From a virus: a stretch of DNA of 20,748 bases. The notes beneath the pieces are model-generated. The model worked only from the letters and a program-made list of their open reading frames with translations, had not been told where the DNA came from and did not search any database. Below, piece by piece: positions 13,001 to 20,748 of the stretch (the first letter of the stretch is position 1; each line of letters opens with the position of its first letter). The position numbers and the translations under genes were made by a program. The DNA is taken from positions 1 through 20,748 of the IMG/VR virus record IMGVR_UViG_3300009604_001167; one strand, written 5' to 3'.

Positions 13001-15411
13001 GAGAAATAACAAAACTTACAACTCAAATAGGATTGACGCTGAGTTGCCCAGGATCAGGACCACTTGAATCAAAGATACTAGTTATAGGAGAAGCTCCTGG
13101 CGAGAAAGAAGAGCAGATGAAGATACCACTTGTGGGACCATCTGGGGCTTACTTCTGGGATAAGATGCAAGAGATTGGAATCACAAGATCACAATGTTAT
13201 GTTACAAATGTATGCAAGAGAGTTCTCAACTTTGGTAGGCAGATGTCTGATAAGTCTCCCATCAAGAAAGACGAAAGAGACCATTGGGAAGGACTACTAG
13301 ACTGGGAAATAGATCAGTTACCTAATATAGAGATAGTCATAATACTAGGCGGAATGGCTTTACACGCTCTTGTTAACGATAGCAAGATCACTAACTGGCG
13401 TGGTTCTGTATTTAACTGTATGGTCGGCAGATCTCAGAGAAAAGTCAGTGCAATAGCCATGTTCAATCCTGCTTATATACTATACGAATCCAGGTGGGAA
13501 GTCATATATAAGTTTGACGCAAACAAGATTAAACTAGTACGCGAAGGTAAATACAAGAAGCATGTAATAAAACACCGGATTAATCTGTCATTGGAAGAAG
13601 CGCATGATGAACTTGACAGTCTTATGGATACCGATAAACCCATCGCTTTCGACATTGAGACTATTGCGAACCAAACAGCATGTATTGGCTTTGCGAATCA
13701 AGCGCATGAAGGAGTCTGCATTAATTTCCGTGGAAACACTAGTGACACGTTCTCCCTTGAAGACGAGGTTGGACTACGTAAACATATTCAAAGACTATTC
13801 TCCAAACCCGGCAAACGATTTATAGCTCAGAACGGTAACTTTGATGCTTACTGGCTTTGGTACAAAGATCGCATCCGTGTTCAACCGATTTGGTTTGACA
13901 CTCTTTTGGCTCATCACACCCTCTACCCACGAATGCCACATAACTTGGGGTTCCTCACCGCACAGTATACGACTCATCCGTATTACAAAGACGAAGGAAA
14001 AGAATGGAGGGAAAATCCTGACCCTAATGCGATCAATCAGTTTTGGGATTACAACGTCAAAGATTGCGCCATCACTTACGCAGTACACGAAAAGCTCCAC
14101 GAAGAACTCAAAGAACAAAAGCTAGATAAGTTCTTCTTCGATCGAGTAATGAAACTACAACCACATCTTACAGCTATGACTGTCGGAGGAATAAAAGCAG
14201 ACAAAGAGTACAAAGATAAACTAGCTATTGAGTTTCAAGAAGAACTGGATAAGAAAATACAACAGTTCTATTCTATTGCCGAAAAGATAAATGGAGAACC
14301 ATTGTATCCTAATCTGCGCTCTAATCAGCAGATGGCAAAGTTCTGGTTCGATGACATGAAGTTAGTCGGTCACGGTAGAAGCACTAACAAAGCGAATAGA
14401 GATAGGATGTTAGTGCATCCAGGCACCACTGATACACATGCAGAACTCATACATCTATACAACGACTTCGCAACAGACACTAAGTTTCTATCGACATATC
14501 TAAATTCAAAAGTAGATCCTGATGGAAGGATACGTTGTGAGTATAGACAGTGGGGAGTTCAGAGTGCTCCAGGTAGATTGAGTTCAGCTCAGGTCATGTG
14601 GGGTTCAGGAATGAACTTACAGAACCAACCAGAAAAAGCATACCACATGTTTGTATCTGACCCTGGATACATGTTCACATACTTTGACCTATCACAAGCG
14701 GAGGCTAGAATTGTCGCATATCAATGGAAAGTCAATGGACTTATCGAGTCATTCGAAAGAGCTAAGACAGACAATAGCTTCGATGTGCACAGAGGGAATG
14801 CCGAGCGAATCTTTAGAATCCCATATGATGAGATTCCTTCCTACGATAGAGACGATAAAGGAAGACCTACTCTCCGCTTCCTTGGAAAGCGATGTGTACA
14901 CGGACTTAATTATCGTATGGGAGCCCCACTTCTCGCGGAAGTGTGTGGTATACCTATTAACCAAGCATTCGAAGCGCACGCCGCTTATCATCTCGCTTTC
15001 CCTGAAATCAGAAAAGCTTGGAAGGAAATTGCAGACGAAGTTAGAGCTAACAAAGTACTCTACTCACTCTTGGGACGCAGACTTATCATACTTGAGAGAA
15101 TTACCGAGAAACTACTTGAACCAATTGTCGCATTCGTTCCCCAAAGTACTATCGGTGACAAAGTTGCTGGTTGCATATACGAGTGTCACGAAGACCCCGA
15201 GTGGCCTATTGATGCTAGAATGCTTCTAAACATACATGACGCGCTCATTGCAATACACAAGCCAGAAGACAAAGAGATAGTTCAGAGAATAATGAAGAAA
15301 CATGCAGAGAGTCCGATAAAGATACGCGGACAGGACATTATCATTCCAGCAGAGATCAAGGAGAGCCATCCTGGTGAGGATGGTTTACACCGATGGAGTA
15401 CAATAAACTAA
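12964..15411 (+). CDS. DNA polymerase I with N-terminal UDG-like domain
   Basis: An 815-residue replicative polymerase of family A. Residues about 30-190 form a family-4 uracil-DNA-glycosylase-like domain: GEAPGEKEE (42-50), VGPSG, YVTNVCK and FNPAYIL (167-173). Known parallel: the SPO1 phage polymerase carries such a domain. The usual His of the HP(A/S) motif is Asn here, and the paired Fe-S cysteines are absent. The 3'-5' exonuclease follows: FDIET (229-233), NGNFD (290-294), YNVKD (363-367), all acidic residues kept. Polymerase motif A is FDLSQAEAR (about 574-582), motif B is KRCVHGLNYRMG (about 642-653, Tyr at the position of Taq Phe667), and motif C is IHDAL (757-761). No 5'-3' exonuclease domain. 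The TTG at 12964 is chosen because GGAGG lies eight bases upstream; the frame is also open from 12949. Confidence 0.92.
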   Translation: MDTSVRNETELLREITKLTTQIGLTLSCPGSGPLESKILVIGEAPGEKEEQMKIPLVGPSGAYFWDKMQEIGITRSQCYVTNVCKRVLNFGRQMSDKSPIKKDERDHWEGLLDWEIDQLPNIEIVIILGGMALHALVNDSKITNWRGSVFNCMVGRSQRKVSAIAMFNPAYILYESRWEVIYKFDANKIKLVREGKYKKHVIKHRINLSLEEAHDELDSLMDTDKPIAFDIETIANQTACIGFANQAHEGVCINFRGNTSDTFSLEDEVGLRKHIQRLFSKPGKRFIAQNGNFDAYWLWYKDRIRVQPIWFDTLLAHHTLYPRMPHNLGFLTAQYTTHPYYKDEGKEWRENPDPNAINQFWDYNVKDCAITYAVHEKLHEELKEQKLDKFFFDRVMKLQPHLTAMTVGGIKADKEYKDKLAIEFQEELDKKIQQFYSIAEKINGEPLYPNLRSNQQMAKFWFDDMKLVGHGRSTNKANRDRMLVHPGTTDTHAELIHLYNDFATDTKFLSTYLNSKVDPDGRIRCEYRQWGVQSAPGRLSSAQVMWGSGMNLQNQPEKAYHMFVSDPGYMFTYFDLSQAEARIVAYQWKVNGLIESFERAKTDNSFDVHRGNAERIFRIPYDEIPSYDRDDKGRPTLRFLGKRCVHGLNYRMGAPLLAEVCGIPINQAFEAHAAYHLAFPEIRKAWKEIADEVRANKVLYSLLGRRLIILERITEKLLEPIVAFVPQSTIGDKVAGCIYECHEDPEWPIDARMLLNIHDALIAIHKPEDKEIVQRIMKKHAESPIKIRGQDIIIPAEIKESHPGEDGLHRWSTIN

Positions 15412-15426
15412 TGATAGGAGAGTTCT

Positions 15427-16677
15427 TTGATTCCGTCTGTGCCTGAAGGATCATTCATTGATCTCTACATGAAGGCCCAACAAGATAAAGAGACTGCAAC
15501 TCTTTACGACTTTTGGGCTGCAATCTACTTGATAGGAGCTTGTTGTGGTCGAGATGTTATTGTGGATCGTCCTGCTAGTCCAGTTTATCTCAATTGGTAT
15601 ATTGTATTCGCATCGGAATCGGGCAAGACTAGAAAATCGACTGCGATTAGAGAGGTTCAAAGATGCCTTAATGGCCTTGGACACAACAATGACTACGGTC
15701 TTATCATTAGTGCTAAGACTCCACCTGAGACGCTTGAAAAGTCACTCGCTAAGCGAACAAGAGAAGTTGGTGATGCAAGGTGTAATATCATCTCTTCCGA
15801 AATGGTCACTATCCTCGGAAGAGAGGGATACATGGCGGGAATGCCTGGACTCCTTACAGACCTCTACGACTGTGCAGATAGGAGATTACCCAACAGAGAC
15901 AGAGAAGGAGAACTAACTCATGCCAACGTCTTTACCACGCTTCTCACAGCTTCCACCCCAAGCTGGCTCGTCACTGCAATCAATCCGCAAGTGGTTGAAG
16001 GGGGCTTCGCATCAAGAGTTATCTTTGTTTGCGCTAGCCAACGTAAACGAGCTATTGCTTGGGGAGGGGTTTCAACCGAAAAGGTGGGATCAGATCGAAT
16101 TATCGAATCTCTTGATATTGCGGGTAGAAATGCGAGAGAAGTTGGAAAAATCACCGCTAATGAGCGAGGACTTAGGCGCTTCACTCAGTGGTACAACACA
16201 CGACCTTCTAGCTTCGATCCTTTCGAATCCAGCTTTGAAAGTAGAGAAGACGACCACGTCCTACGACTCGCAGCGTGTCTTGCCATTAACGATGGTTCAT
16301 TCGAACTACAAGATGGGCACATTAGATCTTCGTGTCGCGCTATCACTGACATTAAGGCTAATGCCATCAAGCTCTTTGGAAGAGGAACCAGTAGCTCAAG
16401 TAGATTCGGAGACGGTATTGACGGAGTTAGAAGAAACCTAGTAAAAGCTGGGCACGATGGAATACAACACTCTAAACTCTATAACAATGTACGACGCAAC
16501 ATAGACACGAAAGAGTTTAAAGTCTTGATTGAAGTTATGAAAGAGTGCGGTTATATAGATGTATTCGAAGTTGGAAGCGGCACGAAGAAAAAGAAAATAT
16601 ATAGAGCCACACGAGCAATAGAGAGCTTGGATGTTACTTCTAACGTGTTGGGGAAAATATCCCCGCACCAATCATAG
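15427..16677 (+). CDS. DUF3987-like ATPase, possible replicative helicase
   Basis: A 416-residue protein of the DUF3987 type, found in phages and plasmids, often beside primase domains and thought to be a helicase-like ATPase. After a lead-in (LYDFWAAIYLIGACCGRDV) comes a P-loop at 62-72 (ASESGKTRKST), where the second glycine of the canonical GxxxxGK(S/T) is replaced by Arg. A Walker-B-like strand is NIISSEM (near 119-125). LLTASTPSW and GGFASRVIFV are further typical blocks. No primase domain is fused. The C-terminal 100 residues look like a winged helix. TTG start at 15427, with AGGAGAG five bases upstream. It is the last gene of the operon; its end overlaps the minus-strand gene by 38 bases. 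Confidence 0.72.
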   Translation: MIPSVPEGSFIDLYMKAQQDKETATLYDFWAAIYLIGACCGRDVIVDRPASPVYLNWYIVFASESGKTRKSTAIREVQRCLNGLGHNNDYGLIISAKTPPETLEKSLAKRTREVGDARCNIISSEMVTILGREGYMAGMPGLLTDLYDCADRRLPNRDREGELTHANVFTTLLTASTPSWLVTAINPQVVEGGFASRVIFVCASQRKRAIAWGGVSTEKVGSDRIIESLDIAGRNAREVGKITANERGLRRFTQWYNTRPSSFDPFESSFESREDDHVLRLAACLAINDGSFELQDGHIRSSCRAITDIKANAIKLFGRGTSSSSRFGDGIDGVRRNLVKAGHDGIQHSKLYNNVRRNIDTKEFKVLIEVMKECGYIDVFEVGSGTKKKKIYRATRAIESLDVTSNVLGKISPHQS

Positions 16678-19600
16678 GACGCCTTTGGAGCTTGGTTAGG
16701 TCCACATCCACATCTCTATTAAAGTATGTACTTAGCTGCTTACTAGCGAATACCTCATAATTCTTTAAGAAGTGTAGCTGTTCAGCTTTAACTGATGTGA
16801 TCATAGACTTGTAATAATCAGTTAGATCGGCTCTATCTTGAGCAGTTAAATGTGACTTAGTTACCTCATCATATGTAGCATTTCCGAGCTTTGCTATTGA
16901 CACCCTATGTGCCGAAACTTGTTCGTCGTACTGTCGCATAATAGGAGAAAGATATGATGTATGATTTGCTAAAGCCTGTATGATTGGGTCTTCTATAATA
17001 ATACGCTCACCTGCTAGTGGATAGCCAGCAGAAGTTACCATCCCTTGCGTTGTGATATTTCTAAGGTCTTTGGATAACGCTTGAATGTTCATTCTGCGTT
17101 TGATTATTTCTTCGTTGATCTCCTCACCAGGGTTAGCTGATAGAGCTTTACCAAAGAATGGAGTTGTTATTGGATTAAGGTATCTTGCTTGACGTCTGAC
17201 CTCTCTCCCCAATGTACCGAAGGCTTGTGAGGCACCTTCCATAATACTCTGATCAGACCCAGCGACAAATGCTTCGTGCATCCTTGTGTATGCTAATCCA
17301 GCACTACCGAACATTGCACTAATTGCCGCCTTTGTAGTAGCCTTAAGAGCCGAGTCAACATGTTTATCTATTCCACCAGTACCCGTAATGCGCTCAGGGG
17401 CAGCAAATGGTTGTAGTTTAAGTGTAGTAACTATCTCTTCACCTTGTTGATCTATACCTTCTACTAATCCAGCTCTTATGTTAGCTCCGCTCAAGGCTCC
17501 CACCATCTTTATGAAGGGAGGCAATGGTATATCTAATACACGTTCAAGTGCGCGTCTATAGTTCTTACCATTAACATCAGCTCTACCTGATTCCCCAACA
17601 TTAGAGAAGTTAAAGAAAGCATCTGCTGCCTCTATGACCGCAGAACGAAAAAGACCAAACTCAGGACTTATTGGAATTAGTACGGCTTCCCAAGGAGGTC
17701 TGCCAGGAATAAAAAAAATTGCGTTACTCGTCCTCTGATCATCAGAGAATCCATTCCAGTAGTAATCATTGTATGACCATGACTTGCCTCTTTCAACAGG
17801 ATCAGGCCAAAGTTTATCAGACGCTTCTGATAGCATACTATTATAAGCAAGCTCTGTCATCGTTGGGAAGCCGACAACACCCACCATCATCGGAAGTATC
17901 TTATCCCAGTGCTTCATCATGTGAGAGCCGATTGAGTTCCATGATTGTATCATAGCACCAGAGAACGGAACACTCGCATTAAAACCCTGTATAAAAGGCG
18001 ATGTTCCCATACGAGTTACATCACCAGCCACATCTTTGGCTTCGCGCACGATGTTTCTAAGTTCTTTTCCTACAGGCATCTCGTCGTATTCTCTTAATCG
18101 ACGCATAACTAGACCGTAGGCAGCGCCCTCATGTAATGCTGTATTGGCATTCTTCCAAGTTCGCCATATAAGGCCGGCTGCTTGAGTTCCCCACATCTGT
18201 TCGAAGTTAGGTAGATTTGCTTCAAACACACCTGTTAGGTCATTTGTGAATTGCTGTGATTGAACGGACGTTGCCAGTCTTCCTGTATGACGCTTTACAT
18301 GAGAAGAGTATGAACGAGCGTATGCTCTATCAAGCCTATCTCTAAGATTTGTCCAGAATTTAGGGTTAACATGCCCAGATAGACCTGTTCCAGTCTGTAA
18401 TCTAAATGTAAGATGATTAGATATATCTTTGCCAGCCGTTGCAGAGAACAGATCCCAAGCACCAATGAAGGCGTCTTTGTTTGTTCTAAGCAACTCCATT
18501 GTCATTTTACCAGGATTGTACGTACCTAATCTCATTGCACGGTTTATTGCAGTTTGCTGTACACCAAAGGCAGCAGAGACCGGAGAAAATAACGATAAGT
18601 CACCAGTAGTAAAACGCTGGAACATACGCTTATGTTTATTGGCCATAACCATTATGTTGCCCCAATCTTCTTTTACGTGTAGGGCCGTTCTTAGATGTGT
18701 ATCAGGAACATAGAAAGCGTACTTATCTCCTTTGTGTTGAACCCAAATAACATCGTCGGCAAAGAGACGTTGGGTATCGATAGTAGCAAACTTATTATTA
18801 AGATCAAACCGCTCGGCTAATACTTCCCAGTCATCACCTTTAGCAATATAACCACCATCAACTTTTTTACCTGCATCATCAATTGCCGTTGATGCAGTCC
18901 AATCATCTGAGCCTTTGTCAATAGTTATTCTCTGCCTAGCAACAAACCTTGGTGAGTCTATAGCCGATACGTTTTCGGGAACGCCTTCTCTATATAATCT
19001 ACCCTGTTTATCAATGGCTATACCCGTCATACGAGCTAGGTAATTCCATTGATATGTTGACTTATCTATATGTTCTATAAAGTGGTAAGCATAGTTTCTA
19101 AGTGCTCCTACCGGGTCGCCTGGCGTCATTACACCTTTTGCATGAGTACGACTGCGTTTAAGCAAGTTACTAAACTCAGCTAAGTTCTTGCCTGTTGTTG
19201 ATCCAGTACCAATGTACGCTCCCATCTTTTTGAATATTGAGGCACGTACTACTGCATTCTCTTTTGGAACATATACCCTTTGACCGTCAAGCACAAAGAG
19301 ATTCTTTAATGCTGTGGCTGTTTCCTCGTCGAAGACTTTTTGCTTTACGGCTCTTTCAAGTAGATTATCGAATACTGCGGTATACTCATTTGCAAGCAGC
19401 TTAACTTCTGGGAAATTAAGTTCTATATTCTTTACCGTCGACTCTAGCTCACTCCTTGGTATCGGACTTTTCTTACCATCAGCGCCAGCTTGAGCGTTTC
19501 TCCACATTCCAGGCGCTTCTTCTGGTCTATAGTTCTCCAGATTACGCCGGATAGCCATCATTGCAGCTCTGTGTTCATTCATCAACACGTTCATTTGGTC

Positions 19601-20748
19601 GAGATTACTTTCATCCACTGCAATACGAAGCGATGCTAATGGAAAGTCGTCAGCAAGCTCTGTACCTGGTGCATGTCTTAATAGCCAACTTGCATCCGCA
19701 TTAATCCTATTAGCAATCTCATCTCTGCTGTTCATATACTCAGTAAACATTCTACGTTTTTGAGGCCCGAGACGATTAAGCTTATCATCGAATGTATCTA
19801 TAAAATCGATATTAAACTGTTCATACCTTCCGAGATGGTCTGCTTCTTGAAGACCCTGTATTTCCTCTGACTCCCCGTACACAGCATTACGAAACTTCTC
19901 CTGAACTAACTTACCTTCATCAATATAACGACCTTTGACTTTAGAAGCGACACTACGAGCAGCCGAGGCAGCAGGCGTAAGAAGTGGGTCTGTCGTTTGT
20001 TTGAGTGTATTGGGTATACCAAACTTGTCGAGGAACTTAGATGCCCCTGTCTCTAATGCTGCGCGTGTCCTTGCTGATACCTTATCATTGGTTTCTGCGA
20101 CAGAATTGTCCTTAACATCATCCACAAAGTCCATGAACTTATTGGTTCTTGCTTGCTGACCAAGTATGTTACGTGTACCAGGCTGGGCTTTCTTAATCGT
20201 TCCTGCTCTAAACTTTCTTGCACCTGCGTAACCAAGGATACCAGCAGCAGCCATTGCTACAGCTATCTTAGCGTTGCGCCATTCCTCTGCCCTAGCAATC
20301 TCAATGTCTTGGTTAATCTGAGTCTGACGTAAGGATTCAGAGTCTATGTTTATTGTTTCGGGCTCTGGACTACCTGTGAGTATCTGAGCTTCTGCTTCTT
20401 CTAACTCTTCCCTTGAAATGTTTATTGTTGGTATCTTACCTGAAAGTGCGCGTTCACTAAATATAGTTGGCAATTCGGGATCATCCATAAGAGCGCGGAC
20501 AGTTTGATCAATACCTATCCCAAGTCCAGCCTGTGTACCAAGTCTTATCTTATCTCCCTTAGTAAGCCCGCCACGACCAAACTTACGTAGGTTTCCTTCT
20601 ATTCTAACTGCTGGTGTAGCTAGTGCGGCTGCTTTGCCGCCGACATTACCTAACTTGCCTAGCCAAGCTGCTGGAACAGGAACAGCAACCGATGAGATAA
20701 TACGAGAAGCCTGGTCTTCCAATGAGACTGGCTCTTTAATATTAAGGA
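16640..20748 (-). CDS. giant virion-type protein with LPD38-like region, truncated by window edge
   Basis: A minus-strand frame of at least 1,369 codons, probably an internal virion or ejected protein. Numbering from the TTG at 20722: a short hydrophobic stretch occurs at 151-166 (AKIAVAMAAAGILGYA). Around 710-735 lies LFSPVSAAFGVQQTAINRAM and around 904-930 VTRMGTSPFIQGFNASVPFS, the layout of large polyvalent protein-associated domain 38. The rest is long and helical with Ala/Gln-rich segments. The TTG at 20722 is not necessarily the start: the frame stays open upstream (LNIKEPVSLEDQ) to the window edge. Proteins of this kind occupy the capsid core and enter the host with the DNA (family knowledge; role here inferred). 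Opposite strand from the replication genes suggests a late structural block. Confidence 0.7.
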   Translation of the reverse strand, partial: LNIKEPVSLEDQASRIISSVAVPVPAAWLGKLGNVGGKAAALATPAVRIEGNLRKFGRGGLTKGDKIRLGTQAGLGIGIDQTVRALMDDPELPTIFSERALSGKIPTINISREELEEAEAQILTGSPEPETINIDSESLRQTQINQDIEIARAEEWRNAKIAVAMAAAGILGYAGARKFRAGTIKKAQPGTRNILGQQARTNKFMDFVDDVKDNSVAETNDKVSARTRAALETGASKFLDKFGIPNTLKQTTDPLLTPAASAARSVASKVKGRYIDEGKLVQEKFRNAVYGESEEIQGLQEADHLGRYEQFNIDFIDTFDDKLNRLGPQKRRMFTEYMNSRDEIANRINADASWLLRHAPGTELADDFPLASLRIAVDESNLDQMNVLMNEHRAAMMAIRRNLENYRPEEAPGMWRNAQAGADGKKSPIPRSELESTVKNIELNFPEVKLLANEYTAVFDNLLERAVKQKVFDEETATALKNLFVLDGQRVYVPKENAVVRASIFKKMGAYIGTGSTTGKNLAEFSNLLKRSRTHAKGVMTPGDPVGALRNYAYHFIEHIDKSTYQWNYLARMTGIAIDKQGRLYREGVPENVSAIDSPRFVARQRITIDKGSDDWTASTAIDDAGKKVDGGYIAKGDDWEVLAERFDLNNKFATIDTQRLFADDVIWVQHKGDKYAFYVPDTHLRTALHVKEDWGNIMVMANKHKRMFQRFTTGDLSLFSPVSAAFGVQQTAINRAMRLGTYNPGKMTMELLRTNKDAFIGAWDLFSATAGKDISNHLTFRLQTGTGLSGHVNPKFWTNLRDRLDRAYARSYSSHVKRHTGRLATSVQSQQFTNDLTGVFEANLPNFEQMWGTQAAGLIWRTWKNANTALHEGAAYGLVMRRLREYDEMPVGKELRNIVREAKDVAGDVTRMGTSPFIQGFNASVPFSGAMIQSWNSIGSHMMKHWDKILPMMVGVVGFPTMTELAYNSMLSEASDKLWPDPVERGKSWSYNDYYWNGFSDDQRTSNAIFFIPGRPPWEAVLIPISPEFGLFRSAVIEAADAFFNFSNVGESGRADVNGKNYRRALERVLDIPLPPFIKMVGALSGANIRAGLVEGIDQQGEEIVTTLKLQPFAAPERITGTGGIDKHVDSALKATTKAAISAMFGSAGLAYTRMHEAFVAGSDQSIMEGASQAFGTLGREVRRQARYLNPITTPFFGKALSANPGEEINEEIIKRRMNIQALSKDLRNITTQGMVTSAGYPLAGERIIIEDPIIQALANHTSYLSPIMRQYDEQVSAHRVSIAKLGNATYDEVTKSHLTAQDRADLTDYYKSMITSVKAEQLHFLKNYEVFASKQLSTYFNRDVDVDLTKLQRRPMIGAGIFSPTR

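Noticed and set aside
14651-15229. 192-codon plus-strand open frame within the polymerase gene
   Set aside because: It lies wholly inside the polymerase, which has all family motifs in its own frame; the alternative shows no recognisable pattern.
15920-16441. 173-codon open frame within the DUF3987 gene
   Set aside because: A shadow frame of a recognised gene with low-complexity Leu/Ser content.
16650-16664. GGGGA/TCCCC hairpin as a bidirectional terminator
   Set aside because: The stem is only 5 bp and has no T run on either strand.
20720-20722. TTG at 20722 as the true start of the giant minus-strand gene
   Set aside because: The same frame stays open from there to the end of the window, with plausible protein sequence (LNIKEPVS) and no ribosome binding site close by, so the gene is treated as truncated.

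Overview
The window looks like part of the genome of a double-stranded DNA tailed bacteriophage (or a closely related prophage), AT-rich by eye. Evidence: about 27 short, tightly packed plus-strand genes, many overlapping by a few bases; a replication and recombination gene set of phage type (Cas4/RecB-like nuclease, Sak4-like ATPase, likely ssDNA-binding protein, RecD/Dda-like helicase, T4-type dNMP kinase, PolA-type DNA polymerase, DUF3987 ATPase); a free-standing HNH endonuclease; and one very long minus-strand gene resembling internal virion proteins with large polyvalent protein-associated domains. The host cannot be named from the sequence. No tRNA, rRNA, CRISPR array, integrase or RNA polymerase was seen.

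Layout. 1-3525: small early-type genes, mostly unrecognised, plus a zinc-ribbon protein, a PAPS-type sulfotransferase, an HNH endonuclease and a small membrane-anchored, probably lipoprotein, product. 3526-3776: no gene; three successive hairpins ending in a strong intrinsic terminator (possibly a small RNA), then a sigma70-like promoter. 3777-9323: a long operon with a DUF932 protein, several unknown genes (including a 408-aa gene with divergent codon use), the Cas4-like nuclease and the Sak4-like ATPase. 9324-10276: hairpin-rich leader, ssDNA-binding-like gene, and two terminator-promoter junctions flanking a 64-aa gene. 10277-16677: nucleoside deoxyribosyltransferase-like gene, a zinc-ribbon and a ribbon-helix-helix protein, helicase, dNMP kinase, a UDG-like/DNA polymerase I fusion and a DUF3987 ATPase, each start touching or overlapping the previous stop. 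16640-20748: the minus-strand gene, overlapping the DUF3987 gene tail-to-tail and running off the window.

How they fit together: nucleotide supply (dNMP kinase, perhaps the deoxyribosyltransferase-like protein), strand opening (helicase, DUF3987 ATPase), synthesis (polymerase) and single-strand annealing recombination (nuclease, Sak4, ssDNA-binding protein) form a coherent replication block. The plus-strand early/middle genes converge on the minus-strand structural block. The most notable points are the polymerase's N-terminal family-4 UDG-like domain, which lacks the usual catalytic histidine and Fe-S cysteines; the 3.5-3.7 kb hairpin cluster; the unknown 408-aa gene; and promoters that share TTGACAC, two of them with dyads in the spacer.
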